From positions 66,830,783 to 66,894,782 of the forward strand of contig OY821519.1 of NCBI GenBank assembly GCA_963682025.1: a stretch of DNA of 64,000 bases. The letters run 5' to 3'. Within the stretch, counting starts at the first letter, position 1, and every line of letters begins with the position of its first letter. The notes under the pieces are model-generated. The model was not told where the DNA came from. It did no database searches and was given only the letters and a program-made list of their open reading frames with translations. This document shows, piece by piece, positions 1-11,740 of this stretch. Source of the DNA: Cordilura impudica (Eukaryota; Arthropoda; Insecta; Diptera; Scathophagidae). The position numbers were made by a program, and so were the translations under genes.

Positions 1-1430
1 GTTAAAATAAGCGAAAAACACAAAGAAGAATAGAAAAAAACAAACTACTTCGTGTTTGATAGGATGATTTTATGTTTATGTTTAATATCTTTATTTTTTT
101 TACTAATATTTCTGTTTATTTATTTGAAAATGAAATAATGAATTGAATATGCTATTTAATTTTTTTATTTATATAAAAAAGTTTTTTAATAAAAGCTAAA
201 TATTTTCACTATTTTATGATTTTTATTTCGATTGAATAAACAACACAAAAATGGTTGTCGTTTAGATAACAACAACAGCTGACATTAACAATAGCGAATA
301 TCGTTTAAAAATTTTACTGATAATTTTGCTTTTCTTTTTTAACGATTCGACAATCGTTAAAAGAAGTTACTGAAAAGCTATTAATTTCTCCTGAATGTCA
401 ATATTTTTTTTTGTTAATGTAAACATTTTTTAAATGTAAACATATTTGGTGTTTTTTTTGGAATTTCAATTTGTGTTTAACGAATAAAATTTATATGTAT
501 ATTAAAGATGCAATTGATGTCCTCTAAATGGAAAGTTATTATTTCCGACGTTTTGATATGATTTTCTGAAATTCAGTTAATATTTTCTAATTTATAATTG
601 GAAATTTTAATTCCAGTTTTTAGAATTGATATTTTCTTAAATTTGAATGGAAAATTTAAAAAGTGCAATTTTGTATTTATGTGAATAATAATGCTTTAGT
701 AATTATAAACAATTTTTAAAAATTAGATGTCATCGCAATCAGATATTTTATAGGTAAAGCAGAATAATAATTCTATATAACTATGTAGAACTTTTTTGAA
801 AGCAAAAAACTCATTGATAAGTCGGTAACTCTATTTTGTAAAGACAACAAAAAGTTAATATGCCAAACTTATGTTCATATTTGTAAAAAAAAATTGAAAA
901 AACTTATGAAATAAAAGACCAGCCCGTGTATACTCTTAATATTGTTATGTATAATATCAATTTGAAAATATTGACATTCATGTTAAAATAGAAATAACTA
1001 TTGCAAAGCAAATTAGAACAAAAATTGTGGTGCCATCTACTGTGGCATAGTCACGCTGAGCAAAATGAAGTGATACTCTGTTAATGCAAAATAAATCTAT
1101 TTTCCCCATAACAAAATATTGCAGAATTTTATGTAAATAAAATAATATACCGATTTATTCCAAACATGCAGTTATTATGGATATACAGATATAGAATATA
1201 TGTATATTATTTGTATTATTTAATATGTGTATGTATGTATATGTATGTAAATATTTCACACAAAAAATACAACATCAAACGTTATTTTTGTTGTTTTTCT
1301 CTTTAAGTAAATTAATACATAAAATTTTTTTTTTTGCTAAATTTACATTGTTTTCTTTTTATAAACAACTAGGTATTTTAGCATTATTTGCTTTAGATGC
1401 TGGTGAATTTTTACTCCCTTTATATTAACT
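1..1430. other. AT-rich non-coding stretch, probable intron
   Basis: This stretch lies upstream of the first recognised exon and is strongly AT-rich, with frequent stops in all frames. I see no exon, RNA gene or structured repeat in it. As the next exon opens with an acceptor, it is most simply part of an intron of the Dscam-family gene. Confidence 0.5.
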
Positions 1431-2214
1431 CGTAGTATCTGCTTTTCGAAAAAATTTTGGATAGATTTTAACCCCTTTCCCGTGACCCAATCGATCTGAA
1501 ACTTTGCAGGCAGGCTCATGGCAATGACAGAAATTATCTAGTAAATTTTTTTAGTGATGCCAAAACAATGGAAACTTTTAAATTTTTCTACCAGAGTTGA
1601 TAAAAAAAAATGTACAAAGGGTTAGTTTTTATTATATTATTACCACAACGACCACAAAAACAACAAGTCCAGCTATGACAACAATATAACATTTAGAATA
1701 ATAACAAGAACACTATAGAAACATCATATTTTTAATTTTTTTTATTTTTCAGAGATTTCCCTGGACCAATGCCACCGATTTTTATGATTTTTGAAACAGA
1801 AATCTTCCTATGAATTTGGAGAATCATTCTCACTAAAAATGATCACCTTAGCTATCCTATTGAGGGCGTGATCGTGACAAAAACAACATAGAAAATTGTA
1901 TTTTTTCAAGACTTTTTTTAGTTCTTCATTCAAATCCCGGGCCCTAATCGACCGATTTGGACGGTTTTAAATAGCAAACTTTTCAGGATGTCAATGAATC
2001 ATTTTTTATATCAGCGAGCAACCTAGCTGCCCGATTGATGCCGCCATCGTGATTTCCACAGACGGACAGACGGACATCGCTATATCAACTCCGGTTGTTA
2101 TAAGGATCACAAATATATATATTTTATGGGGTCCAAAATTTTTTTTCTAATTATTTAAACGGAATGACAAACTTATATATACCCTCTGCACACTGGAGTG
2201 GAGGGTATAAAAAT
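1431..2214 (+). repeat. Interspersed repeat relic with ACGG run and terminal hairpin
   Basis: The stretch carries the phrase cccaatcgatctgaaacttt, a short ACAGACGGACAGACGGACAT run near 2057 and a terminal inverted pair TACCCTC / GAGGGTA around 2180-2210. This layout (cleavage of text by ACGG repeats, then a hairpin tail ending in a TATAAAA-like run) is typical of dispersed repeats in fly genomes. It resembles family A in general plan but not in primary sequence. No coding capacity is visible. Confidence 0.5.
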
Positions 2215-2808
2215 ATATGAATATTTAAAAGAGGTATATTAATCAATTTTAGCAATTCACAACTCAACACAGAGCGTCTGATACAAAATTTAAATCTTTC
2301 GCATTAACAAAGTGTAACGAATTAATATAAATATTTTATTTTATTTAATTTAATATATTTTTAAGACAGATTAAATATAAATTTTGTCATTCTCGTCTTC
2401 TCCTGCATCTGAGCTATAACTATGCCAATTTTCACACTCCTACGTGCCCGTATATTGCTTAAAAAGGGAACTAAAAATTTACCCTCATGTATTAATATAT
2501 AGATAGTTTAAAAATATTTTCCTTATTGACTACTTATGTAATTTTTTTAAAATTAGTTTTTTGTTATTTGAAATTTGAAATTTTTAGTTTCCCCAAAAAT
2601 AACAAACATCCAGTTATAATTAAGAATTTAAATAAAAAATCGTACTAAAAGATAAGTTAATCAAAATTATTCTTGATACAAGTTTTTCTAGAATACTTTA
2701 AATACCTTCACAAAGATTAACACCATCTCTTTTTCGTTGGTAATATAAGGAATAAAAGTATTTTTATAGCTATTATGTAGAAAAACTAATTTATACATCC
2801 TTTTATAG

Positions 2809-3068
2809 AAACCTCAGAGGATATTTCACCATATGCTACCTTTCAACTATCGGAGAGCGCCAACATGTCCCAACCACATCATGCTGGTCCTGCAAATACA
2901 TTGCTGCATTCATTTATGTATCACGAACGTGCTCTAACGGAGGGCTGCTCATCAACACCACCTGCTGCGGTATTAAAATCAACCCATCATCTCAACCACC
3001 ACAACCAAAATCAACGTCCAACTAAGACAATTCATAATCATTATCAAACCTCACCGTTTCATAATATC
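2809..3068 (+). CDS. Dscam2: Dscam-family cytoplasmic-tail exon (first of three)
   Basis: Internal coding exon of a Dscam-type immunoglobulin-superfamily receptor, a plasma-membrane protein for homophilic neurite recognition. It starts after the acceptor TTTTATAG at 2808 in phase 1 and ends before the donor GTGCGT at 3069 in phase 0, giving 86 whole codons. The translation contains ISPYATFQLSE, a tyrosine motif of Dscam cytoplasmic tails, then His/Asn-rich low-complexity sequence ending TSPFHNI. The ATG at 2865 is internal and need not be a start, because the frame is open upstream to the acceptor. Its phase-0 end joins cleanly to the exon at 4073. Assignment to the Dscam family rests on recognised peptide motifs across all three exons; the choice of Dscam2 over Dscam4 or another paralogue is from memory and less certain. 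Extracellular and transmembrane exons lie outside the window. Confidence 0.78.
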
Positions 3069-4072
3069 GTGCGTTTATTTAATACATAATTTCTTTTGTA
3101 CTTTTATTTTTATGTTTTTTTCTTTTTTTTTTTTGTATATTTGTTTAATGTTAAGTTGTTTTTCTTTGTTTTCTATTGTTTTAATGTAAAAACTAATTTT
3201 CATCAGAATTTGTTAGACTAAAAAGAAAAGCTTTGTTGTGCCATAATTGCTGTACGACCAACCGCCAACGCCACAATTACTATCAATAGCTTTTGTATAT
3301 AAACCATGCTCAAAAAGTATTCTAAATATTATAAAAGAAGATTAGATTTAATGCTACTAAGAGTAGTAATAAAACTAACAAGGAAGGTTATATGTACCAT
3401 AGAAGAAGCAATGCAATATGACCCATATTTTGTCTTACCGGGCCAATCAAATCAAAGGGCTAAGAAAAAATGTTTAGACTTTTTTACTAGCTACAACTTA
3501 TGACCCTTTCCTTGCTCATATATTACACTGAGCCGAGAAGAATAATATGGGTCAATTAGATTTGTTTCTTTTATCACATGTATAAGCCGACTTAAAAGTG
3601 TTCCTCGTCTGAATGCAAAAACAAAGTCGCTTTATCGTAATTCAATAATACTTTTTGAACGAATAGAAATATTTATTCTTAAATTTTTTATGTACTTATT
3701 TTCTGTTCTTCAATAGTTTTTATCGAAAATTATGGTTTAATTATAAATTTATTTTCTATCGCTAGCAACGAAATTGCAATATTTATTTTTTTTTTGTTTC
3801 ATATAAAACTTTATAATTTAGTTTGTTTTTTTATTGGGGAAAACCCATATTGTGTAAACAATAAGCTAAATGAACGCTTGATATTATACAGCCTCTTTGT
3901 ATCCTCTTTTTGTGTAATTTAACAAATTAAATTCATATCTAAACGTAGAATGCCTTAACGCTTTGATAGCATTATTCCCATAAATCCTCATAGATTTTTT
4001 TTCATATCATTATGAATATTGATTTATGTAAGTTATAATATTTAAAAAATTTGTTTTTGTAATTTAATGTAG
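3069..4072 (+). other. Short intron of the Dscam-family gene
   Basis: Bounded by donor GTGCGT at 3069 and acceptor AATGTAG ending at 4072. AT-rich, with no repeat family recognised. The open frame at 3306-3503 is low-complexity and lacks homology that I recognise, so I leave it as intron. Confidence 0.65.
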
Positions 4073-4202
4073 TCGTCAAAGAATCGCCGACGTCATTCCC
4101 GTAAAACGGAGCCTGAAAGTGAAGAGTCTGAATCAGATCAGGATCAATTGACTTCTAGTCGTACTGAGTCTTCAAATCAACATGAGGGCAAAATGAAACA
4201 CA
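4073..4202 (+). CDS. Dscam2: Dscam-family cytoplasmic-tail exon (second of three)
   Basis: A 130-nt coding exon: 43 codons plus one base. It follows acceptor AATGTAG and ends at the strong donor GTAAGTT at 4203 (phase 1). The product begins with a basic patch SSKNRRRHSRK, then an acidic run (EPESEESESDQDQ) and the phrase LTSSRTESSNQHEGKMKH, a pattern I associate with insect Dscam tails. The leftover A combines with GT of the exon at 11741 to make Ser, so the phases agree on both sides. The opposed charge blocks suggest an unstructured cytoplasmic linker. Confidence is high that this is a real exon and moderate for the exact paralogue. Confidence 0.78.
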
Positions 4203-4676
4203 GTAAGTTATTCCAGCCGGTTATTTAGTTGGTGAATGTTTTATAAAAGTACTTGGTGGCAATATTTTAAAACAAATTTCTAAAACTAGAAAAATTAGTA
4301 TACGGTTTTAAAACTTTTTATGAAGACCTATTTCTATATACATACATTTCCATATCTTCGATAATTTTATGTTTGACTAATTTCTATTAAGCAAATTTAA
4401 GACAAAAATTTGTGTAAAGAGAAAAATTGCTCAGCAATACTTAAACATCAAAAACATTTATCTTGTAGGTAAGCAACATTAGAAAAGAAGAACCATTTAT
4501 ATATTGATACCAAAATATTATATAAAAATAATTGTTATGTCGCAACAATATTTTCATTTATCCCTTTTGATGTACGATATTGTTCATTCTGATTACCAAA
4601 CCACACTCCAAAATCAACATGATTATACCAGCCAATATTGTCGTAGTAGTACTGCTCAAAACTCCATCTGCTTATA
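4203..4676 (+). other. Intron segment before mariner-type insertion
   Basis: Start of the 7.5-kb intron between the second and third recognised exons. AT-rich, no coding signal or repeat family recognised. Confidence 0.5.
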
Positions 4677-5895
4677 AAGGGTCCGCCAAATAACTTTTCT
4701 TTTTTTGAAAATGCTATAAAAAAAACTACTGAATATTATCTCAAATTTCTTTTTTTATTTGAAAGTACAATCCTTCCGGTTAATAATGGAAAATAATTTC
4801 ATTCAAATGGCAGCCTCGGCTGGCCATGCAGTAGCCTACACGATCGGTCCAATTTCTAAGCACATTATCGATTGTGTGCAGCTGTATTTCACCAATGGCT
4901 TCACGAATATTGTCCTTTAAAGCGTCAATTGTCTCTGGCTTGTTGGCGTACCATTATCTTTGAGGGCACCCCACAAATAATAGTCCAACGGTGTCAAATC
5001 ACAGCTCCGAGGTGGCCAAATGACAACAGTTCTGCGGCTGATAATGCGATCTTCAAAAACAGGGCGCAAACATCGAGTGTAGCTTCGGCTGTGTGGCACG
5101 TAGCGCCGTCCTGTTGAAACCAAACGTTGCCAATATCCTCCTCTGCAATTTTTGTGAACAAAAATTCGTTCAACATGGCCCGATAACGATCGCCATTGAC
5201 TGTAATGGCCCAATTATGCCTCTGGACCAAAATCCGCACCACACAGTGACTCGTTTTGGGTGTATCGACTTTTCAATGTATGCGTGCGGGTTTTCTGTTC
5301 CCAAATGCGACAATTTTGTTGTTTACATACCCGCCAAGATCAAAATGAGCTTCATCTGAAAAGATGATTTTTTTGGCAAAATCGGCATCTTCTGTAAGTC
5401 GATCGCAGGCCCACTTAGCGAAGCGAAAACGCATTGGATGGTCAGTTGGCTTCAACTACTGAACCAATTGGACTTTGTATGGCGTCATACTAAGGTCTTT
5501 ATGCAAAATTAGTCTCAATGATGCCTCCGAAATGTTCAATTCTTGAGAACGACGGTGAATTGATGTTGATGGCGCTTCACGCACACTTTCTGCCACAGCC
5601 GCAATATTCTCGGGTGTACGCACTGTTTTTGGCTTTTCACGCTTTGGTTTACCGATGAGGATGCCAGTTTCTTTAACTTTTTTCACAAGATAACGAGCAT
5701 ACGGGGCTGACGGTGCTTCTCTTCTTCCAAAATCCGTACGCAATTTTCGCACACATTCTGCAACATTACCATGATTTTCAAAGTAATGTCGCAATATTTC
5801 CCAGCGTTGTTCAAGCGTATACACAACCATATTCGTTCAACGGAAGGATAAAACTAATTAATTTGTCATTCTCATGCCAACCTTTTAAAAACCCT
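4677..5895 (-). mobile_element. Tc1/mariner-type transposon, copy 1 (degraded, one end lost)
   Basis: The transposase 3' end of the element is marked by a terminal repeat AAGGGTCCGCCA at 4677, preceded by TA (the target dinucleotide of this superfamily). The same repeat bounds both ends of copy 2 at 32939-34203. At the other end the similarity to copy 2 fades just upstream of the transposase start (about 5870) and the matching terminal repeat is absent, so that end is truncated or replaced. The end coordinate is approximate. The element lies antisense in a Dscam-gene intron. Confidence 0.85.
4790..5830 (-). pseudogene. Broken Tc1/mariner-superfamily transposase
   Basis: Cut-and-paste DDE transposase relic, readable by comparison with copy 2 at 33050-34099. 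The N-terminal helix-turn-helix region is open (TLEQRWEILRHYFENHG). A GAG to TAG change stops the frame near 5456. Two single-base deletions and a 31-nt deletion follow in the region between the first Asp motif (IIFSDEAHF) and the NGDRYRAML segment; together they remove 33 nt and restore the frame. It then keeps the second-Asp motif WFQQDGATCHTAEA that copy 2 has lost. Two further single-base deletions break the frame after that point (near 5060 and 4955), between which the third motif DLTPLDYYLWG is legible. The product cannot be functional. Confidence 0.88.
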
Positions 5896-6828
5896 TATAT
5901 CCGTTCCTTATCCTAATGTTTATTTTCTTAGTTTTTAGTTTTTCAGCTTTAATATTGATCATTTATCATTTCATTTCATTCTTCAGCCAAATTGTGCTAA
6001 GGCTTATGTAGATAATAAAATTAATACATTAAAATTCTTACGTAAATAAGGCAATGTTTTCAAATTTGACAAAGTAGAAATAAAATGATCGAAATGAAGC
6101 GCATTTTATGAATATTTAGTCTATTAATATTGTGAATTATATTGCGAATTGTAACTAAAAAATTATTCGCGGATACTTTACTTTAACAAAATCGGATAAA
6201 CAATTTTATTTTCCATCTGGCAACCCTTAAAACAATGTGTGCCCAGAGCGGATGGTGCCTTTCTGTACGACGCTTAATTTTCGAGATATCATTGATTTTA
6301 GTCCACTTTTAGAATAGCTCGTTTTATAGCGGAGCAAAAAATTCAACCAGTTCATCCCAACATATAATGTAAACAGGCAAAATTTTACGTTTTTCAAAAC
6401 GGAATCCCTAAAAAATTTAGCACATAATTCAGATGTTACATTTAAAAGGCAAGGTATGAGTAATATTATGTTTCCCGACTAAATGTTAAATGTTTCAGCC
6501 TGCCAACCGAGAATAAGTTTCAGCATTCGGCTTTAGCCGGAATTCGAATGGGACATTTGAAAGAGGAGAAATTAAAAATTTTACGTTTATCGATATGGCA
6601 ATTGGGATGGTGCTTTGCAAAGTCTGGCCAAAATTTCCTTAATTTTAATGTTTCTCCCTAAAGTTTTATATTTTTCGATCTTGAAACTCTGTAGATAGCA
6701 GAGTTCAGGAAAAACACACACCGAATAAAAAACTCGTAATATAAGTAAACAAAAATAGCTCAGACCATCTCTATCACGTATTTTTTGTTTTGAACAGACA
6801 TAAACTATACAGATTCGGGTGTAGCTTT
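5896..6828. other. Non-coding intronic stretch
   Basis: AT-rich sequence between the mariner relic and the first family A repeat. No exon, inverted repeat or recognised transposon domain was seen. Confidence 0.4.
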
Positions 6829-7599
6829 ATTATACCCTATACCACTATGTGGTTTGGGTATAATGACTTTGTGCTGCTGTTTGTAAAAACCAAAAATATT
6901 TGACCTAGACCCAACTTTAATTATACCGATCAGAATCACTTTCTGAGTTGATATAACAATGTCCGTCCGTCCGTCCGTCTGTCTGTGTGTCCATGTAAAC
7001 ATTGTAATCAAACTGCAGGTCGCAAATATGAATATATTTTGATGAAATTTGGTAGGTAAGCTTCTGTCGGCCATGGGATGAACGCTGTTGAAATCGGTGA
7101 GAATTGGTCCATGTTAAGACCTAGCCCCCATACAAATTACCCCTATGAAATCGACATAAATTGCCATAAGATCCAAATTGTCATATAGATCTTACTCAAA
7201 CTGGATTTGTATGCGTTCATTACATCCATTAATGAGTAGTCCAAAGATGATCCCTTTGGCCCCATATAGAGCTGCTTTCCGATCTGCACTTAAATCTATT
7301 AAAAAACAAAAATATTGCACTGATTCTTCTCAAATTTTGTTTGTATATATTTTTGCAAAATACAAGAGACTTTACCAAACATGAACAGGATCGGTCCATT
7401 TTTGGACCTAGTCCCCATATAGATATATCATCCGATATGAACTTTTTCATATCTGCAGCCAAAAAAATTAATAAAAATCCAACTCAAATTTGGTTTTTGC
7501 TTTTTTTTTATGTCCAGTTAGTTGGGACTAAGAGATAGAGTTTCTAAACGCATGGGTATAGGGTATCGTGTAGGTGACTATAATTTTCTTACTTGTTTT
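6829..7599 (-). repeat. Family A dispersed repeat, near full length
   Basis: Family A is a 0.6-0.8 kb repeat present in at least 14 copies here. In this copy one end reads TATACCCTATACCACTATG and carries the ACCACTATGTGGT hairpin; the other end is GGGTATAGGGTATCG plus ATTTTCTTACTTGTTTT. Inside are a CCGT run at about 6961-6980, the GTAAACAT..GTAATCAAACTGCAGG segment and two frames that recur open in other copies. There is no transposase, so it is probably non-autonomous. Confidence 0.85.
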
Positions 7600-7601
7600 A
7601 A

Positions 7602-7932
7602 GTTCGTTTTCTTGCACATGTATTGCTAAAAAACACAACATGTTCTCCAGCACGTACATCTAAAATTTAAAACATTATCCACTCGCGATCGGAAAAATCT
7701 GAAACACCCCTATAATAACGACAATTGTTTCAACCAAATTTATTAAAAAAGACTAAAATAATTCATTAGAAAAGATAGTAATAAAATAGAAAACAGAGAA
7801 ATTTGGTATGTTGTTTATGATTTAATTTAATTTTTTTTCGATGTCGAGCGGGTACTGTTTTAATTTTTAGATGTACGCATTGAAGAACATGTTCTGTTTT
7901 TTTTTTAGCAGTACATGTGCAAGAAAACAAAC
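7602..7932. mobile_element. Foldback/MITE-like element with about 90-bp arms
   Basis: The left arm begins GTTCGTTTTCTTGCACATGT and the right arm is its near-complement, ending ACATGTGCAAGAAAACAAAC. The similarity continues inward for about 90 bp with small indels, through the ACATGTTCT and ACATCTAAAA blocks. The loop of about 130 bp is AT-rich. No coding capacity. It abuts the end of the family A copy to its left. Target duplication not resolved. Confidence 0.7.
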
Positions 7933-8392
7933 ATAGAATAAAGAAAGCTACACTCGAATCTGTGTGTTTAATGTGTGATTGAAACAAAAAATTCGTGATA
8001 GAAAAATGTTCGTGTAGATAACGAAATATTAAAACGAAACACACTCATGATTGTGTACAAAATTTAGAAACACACATAATTGATATGAAAAAAAAATATG
8101 TGTTGGCTGCTTTAGAACAGAACATTGTGCGTTTCATGTGTGTATTTTCTGAACTTTGATAAATAGTTAGCCCACAATTCGTATGGGGTTTTACAAAGAT
8201 TGGGCAAAATTGCAGCCATTTTGATCTACGATGCTTAATTTTCGATTTTAATAAAACTCTAAAATTAATACGTATACTTCTGACTTATAATTAATCTAAT
8301 GTATACTTTTACGTAGAGCGTTATACATTCGTCAAATCGGGTTAGGAATCCTGAACGTAGATATGTCTTACATTTTTGCATTTTTATTAGAA

Positions 8393-9440
8393 ACTAGCTG
8401 TAACCCGATGCGCATCGCTACACTCATCGTATCGAAGTACAAAACTGGGAATTCATTTTGTTGAAATCAAAATTATTTTTTTTAAATCTTAGATTTTGGC
8501 GATTATTATTATTTGCGCCTTTTGATTTAGGCGATTTATGTTATTCACGATTTTCCGTTTTTGGCGATTTTTGATTTTTTGCGCTTTCTGACTTTGGCGA
8601 ATTTTAATTTTAGCGATTTTTTATTTTGGCAATGTTTGGCTTTCACGATTTTTTGATATTCGCGATTTTGATTTTGGCGATTTTTTGATTTTTGGCAATT
8701 TTAGTTTTTTTTTTCTCGATTTTTGTTATTCACGATTTTCGGTTCTGGCAATTTTTGTTTTTGTCAATATTTGTTATTCTCGATTTTGGATTAGGGGATT
8801 TTTTTGTGATATATAAATTTGGCGCTTTTGGGTTTTTGTGATTTTTGATTTAGGAGATTTTTGATATAAGCGATTTTTATTATTCCTGATTTTTTACGAT
8901 TTTTAATTTTGGCGATTTCTCCCGTACTTCCTATATTGGTAATTAATGCACTTCCCAAACGTTTCAAGACTGTCATTTTCATATTACTTCATCTTTTTTT
9001 GTAAAGGAGTTGCCACGCCCATTGCTGCGATCCCGCCAATTTTTTGTCTGACAACTCACATTAATAACTTATTATCTCACACAGAGTTCCAAGGCTTTCT
9101 CTCTTACAATACTCTAGATATGTATATGTTATTAAATATTTACTTTTTATTATGTGTGCCACGCCCATTGGTCAGAACCATTTTTACCGCGATTCTTCAT
9201 GTTGGTTTAATATGCATATGTACAGAGCTTTTGAAATCTTGCTGACGTAGTAGATATTATATTATATGATAGTATATGCTGTTGTATGCTTAAATTAGAT
9301 GTTAGAACTTCACTTTATAAGTTCCTTGCGGATAAGCAGTGACTAACTGTAAAATTTTCAAGACGGTCGGTCCAGTGGTGTAGCCTCCTGTAAACCACAA
9401 CAAACAAACAAACAAAGCTTCATTTTTATATATAAGATGA
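8393..9440 (+). repeat. Family B repeat with degenerate GCGATTTTT array
   Basis: It starts with ACTAGCTGTAACCCGATGCG, a head found on many insect transposon relics, continues through a degenerate tandem array of GCGATTTTTGATTTTG-like units (about 8480-8930), then a conserved block with CCACGCCCATTG and TTCCAAGGCTTTC, and ends near ATATATAAGATGAAT. The array and flanking block recur at 38.9-39.6 kb and 61.0-61.9 kb. The superfamily is not established from the sequence. Confidence 0.7.
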
Positions 9441-9819
9441 ATTTAATGCAAAATAATTCAATGGAGTTAAACTTCTTCTATTATGGTCATCAACGTACCT
9501 CTGAAACAAACATTTGTTAAGGCGTATATTTTTTAGTAGGTTCGTAATCTTGAGTGATTTATCAGATTTTCCGATTGTAACCTCATTTTTGTATAAAATC
9601 AATTGCCGTATAAAAGAATAAAAGAATCTGAAATAATTTTAAAAAACTCATTTGCAAATGAATTCGTAATATTCAGCTTGAGGAATTGTAAAACTAAAAG
9701 GAAAAGTATTTTTGGTGACACGATCGTTCCGTATTTTCAATGTCCGTTAAAATCGTAATCTCGAAACTCAACTCAACTCATTAAGTTGGCCTATACAAAA
9801 ACAAAAAACTTTCTTATAT

Positions 9820-10603
9820 TTATACCCTATACCACTACGTGGTTTGGGTATAATGACTTTGTGCTGCTGTTTGTAACAACCAAAAATATTTGACCTAGAC
9901 CCATCTTTAATTATACCGATCGAATCAGAATCACTTTCTGAGTTGATTTAACAATGTCCGTCCATCCGTCCGTCCGTCTGTGTGTCCATGTAAACTTTGT
10001 AATCAAACTGCAGGTCGCAAATATGAACATATTTTGGGGAAATTTGGTATATAAGCTTTTATCGGCCATGGGATGAACGCTATTGAAATTGGTGAGAATC
10101 GGTCCACGTTCAGACCTAGCCCCCATACAAATTACCCCTACGAAATCGACATAAATTGCCATAAGATCCAAATTGTCATATAGATTTTACTCAAATTGGG
10201 TTTTGTATGCGTTTATTGCGTCCATTAATGAGAAGTCCAAAAATGATCCGTTTGGCCCCATATAGAGCTGCTTCCCGATCTTCACTTAAATCTATTAAAA
10301 AACAAAAATATTGCACTGATTTTTCTCAGAATTTGTTTGTGTATATTTTCGCATAATACAAGAGACTTTACCAAACATGATCAGGATCGGTCCATTTTTG
10401 AACCTAGTCCCCATATAGATATAGCATCCGATATGAACTTTTTCATATCTGCAGCCAAAAAAATTAATAAAAATCCCACTCAAATTTGGTTTTTGCTTAT
10501 TTTCTATGTCCAGTTAGTTGGGCCTAAGAGATAGGGCTTCTAAACGCATGGTATAGGGTATCGTATAGTCGGTCTAGACCGCCTATAATTTTCTTACTTG
10601 TTT
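9820..10603 (-). repeat. Family A dispersed repeat, near full length
   Basis: Same ends and internal order as the copy at 6829: TATACCCTATACCACTACG at the left, a CCGT run at about 9960-9978, and GGTATAGGGTATCGTATAGTCGGTCTAGACCG at the right. It differs from its neighbour only by scattered substitutions and small indels, which suggests a moderate age. Confidence 0.85.
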
Positions 10604-11740
10604 TCTGTTTATTTAGCCACGTTCAGCTTAAATGTGGTACACCATTGTAATGACTTTAGGTCCAGTTTTGAGACTAAAAATTAAAAAAGAAAATCTAAAA
10701 TATGTGATAATAGAAAATATGTATTGCAGGAGGATAGTTTTTAAAATAAGATATATATCGTTATATAAATATCTAGCAGAATCTAAAATTAATTAATAGA
10801 AAAAGTAATTAAAGTTACAAATTATTAAGAAAATATATATGAATCTGTTGATTTTAAAGTCGGATCACGAATATAAACATTATTATTATTCTGTTATTTT
10901 ATATTTAAACAAATGTAAAAATATTCTTTTTGATCGCTTCAAGATAGAGTTTGAAAATTTTTTTCAGGCTCAAGATCAAATGTTTTTACTTTAAAATAAT
11001 GTAAAAAACATTGCACATTTGTTTAAAAAATTGATCTACATTTTGCATGATAGGTTATACAGCTGTTTTGGGAAGAGTTACCAACCAATATTATTATTCT
11101 ATTAAATCTCAAATCAGAATAAGGTATTAGAATGTCCAATAATATAAACGAATTTTATTGATAACTGCAAACAGATTTATAACAAAATAAAGATACTTAT
11201 AAAAATTAAAGCCCAACGGAAGGGTGACCTCGATATGGAAATTTCTGATTAAAATAAAAAATCTGGAAATCACTTACCTTTTGCATTTATTTATTGCCAT
11301 CAGATACTTTCGCAGAACTAACTATTATAAAAATACTATAAACTTTTAATTTTCTTTCTATATACGAGTATAACTATATATTTATATTCCTTTTTGTGCT
11401 TATCAATTATCTTATTCTTTTCACAGACTCTAGATTAACACCACATTTTCAAAATCACAATATCTCGATTACATATCTATAGTATTAATTTCATATTGAA
11501 ACAAATTGTTTTACAAATGAAACAAAAAGACTAAAACCTTATTATCAGTATAAACAAAAACTATTATATTTTTTAAGTTTTCTTTTATTATACTTAGTTG
11601 TTATACGAAAATTAAAAATAATATACCTGAAAATATTGTAGTGAAAATAAATTTTATTATTTGTTAGCAACACTGCATCCAAAAACGGAAATCAACATTT
11701 ATTTGTTTGCTTAATTGTTTCTCTTTCCCGATTCCCGCAG
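10604..11740 (+). other. Intron tail before the third Dscam-family exon
   Basis: AT-rich sequence ending in the pyrimidine-rich acceptor CTCTTTCCCGATTCCCGCAG at 11740. A weak inverted pair AAACAAATGT / ACATTTGTTT sits at about 10908-11027. Otherwise nothing supported. Confidence 0.6.

Noticed and set aside
2865..2867. ATG at 2865 as a translation start.
   Set aside because: The frame is open upstream to the acceptor at 2808 and includes the PYATF motif, so the Met is internal.
7178..7538. Frames such as NTRDFTKHEQDRSIFGPSPHID that recur at 10337, 45784 and 56693.
   Set aside because: They are parts of family A repeats; recurrence reflects repeat copies, not a gene family with known function.
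11707..11740. ATG at 11707 as the start of a separate protein.
   Set aside because: The stretch to 11740 is a pyrimidine-rich acceptor; reading phase from exon 4073-4202 enters at 11741.
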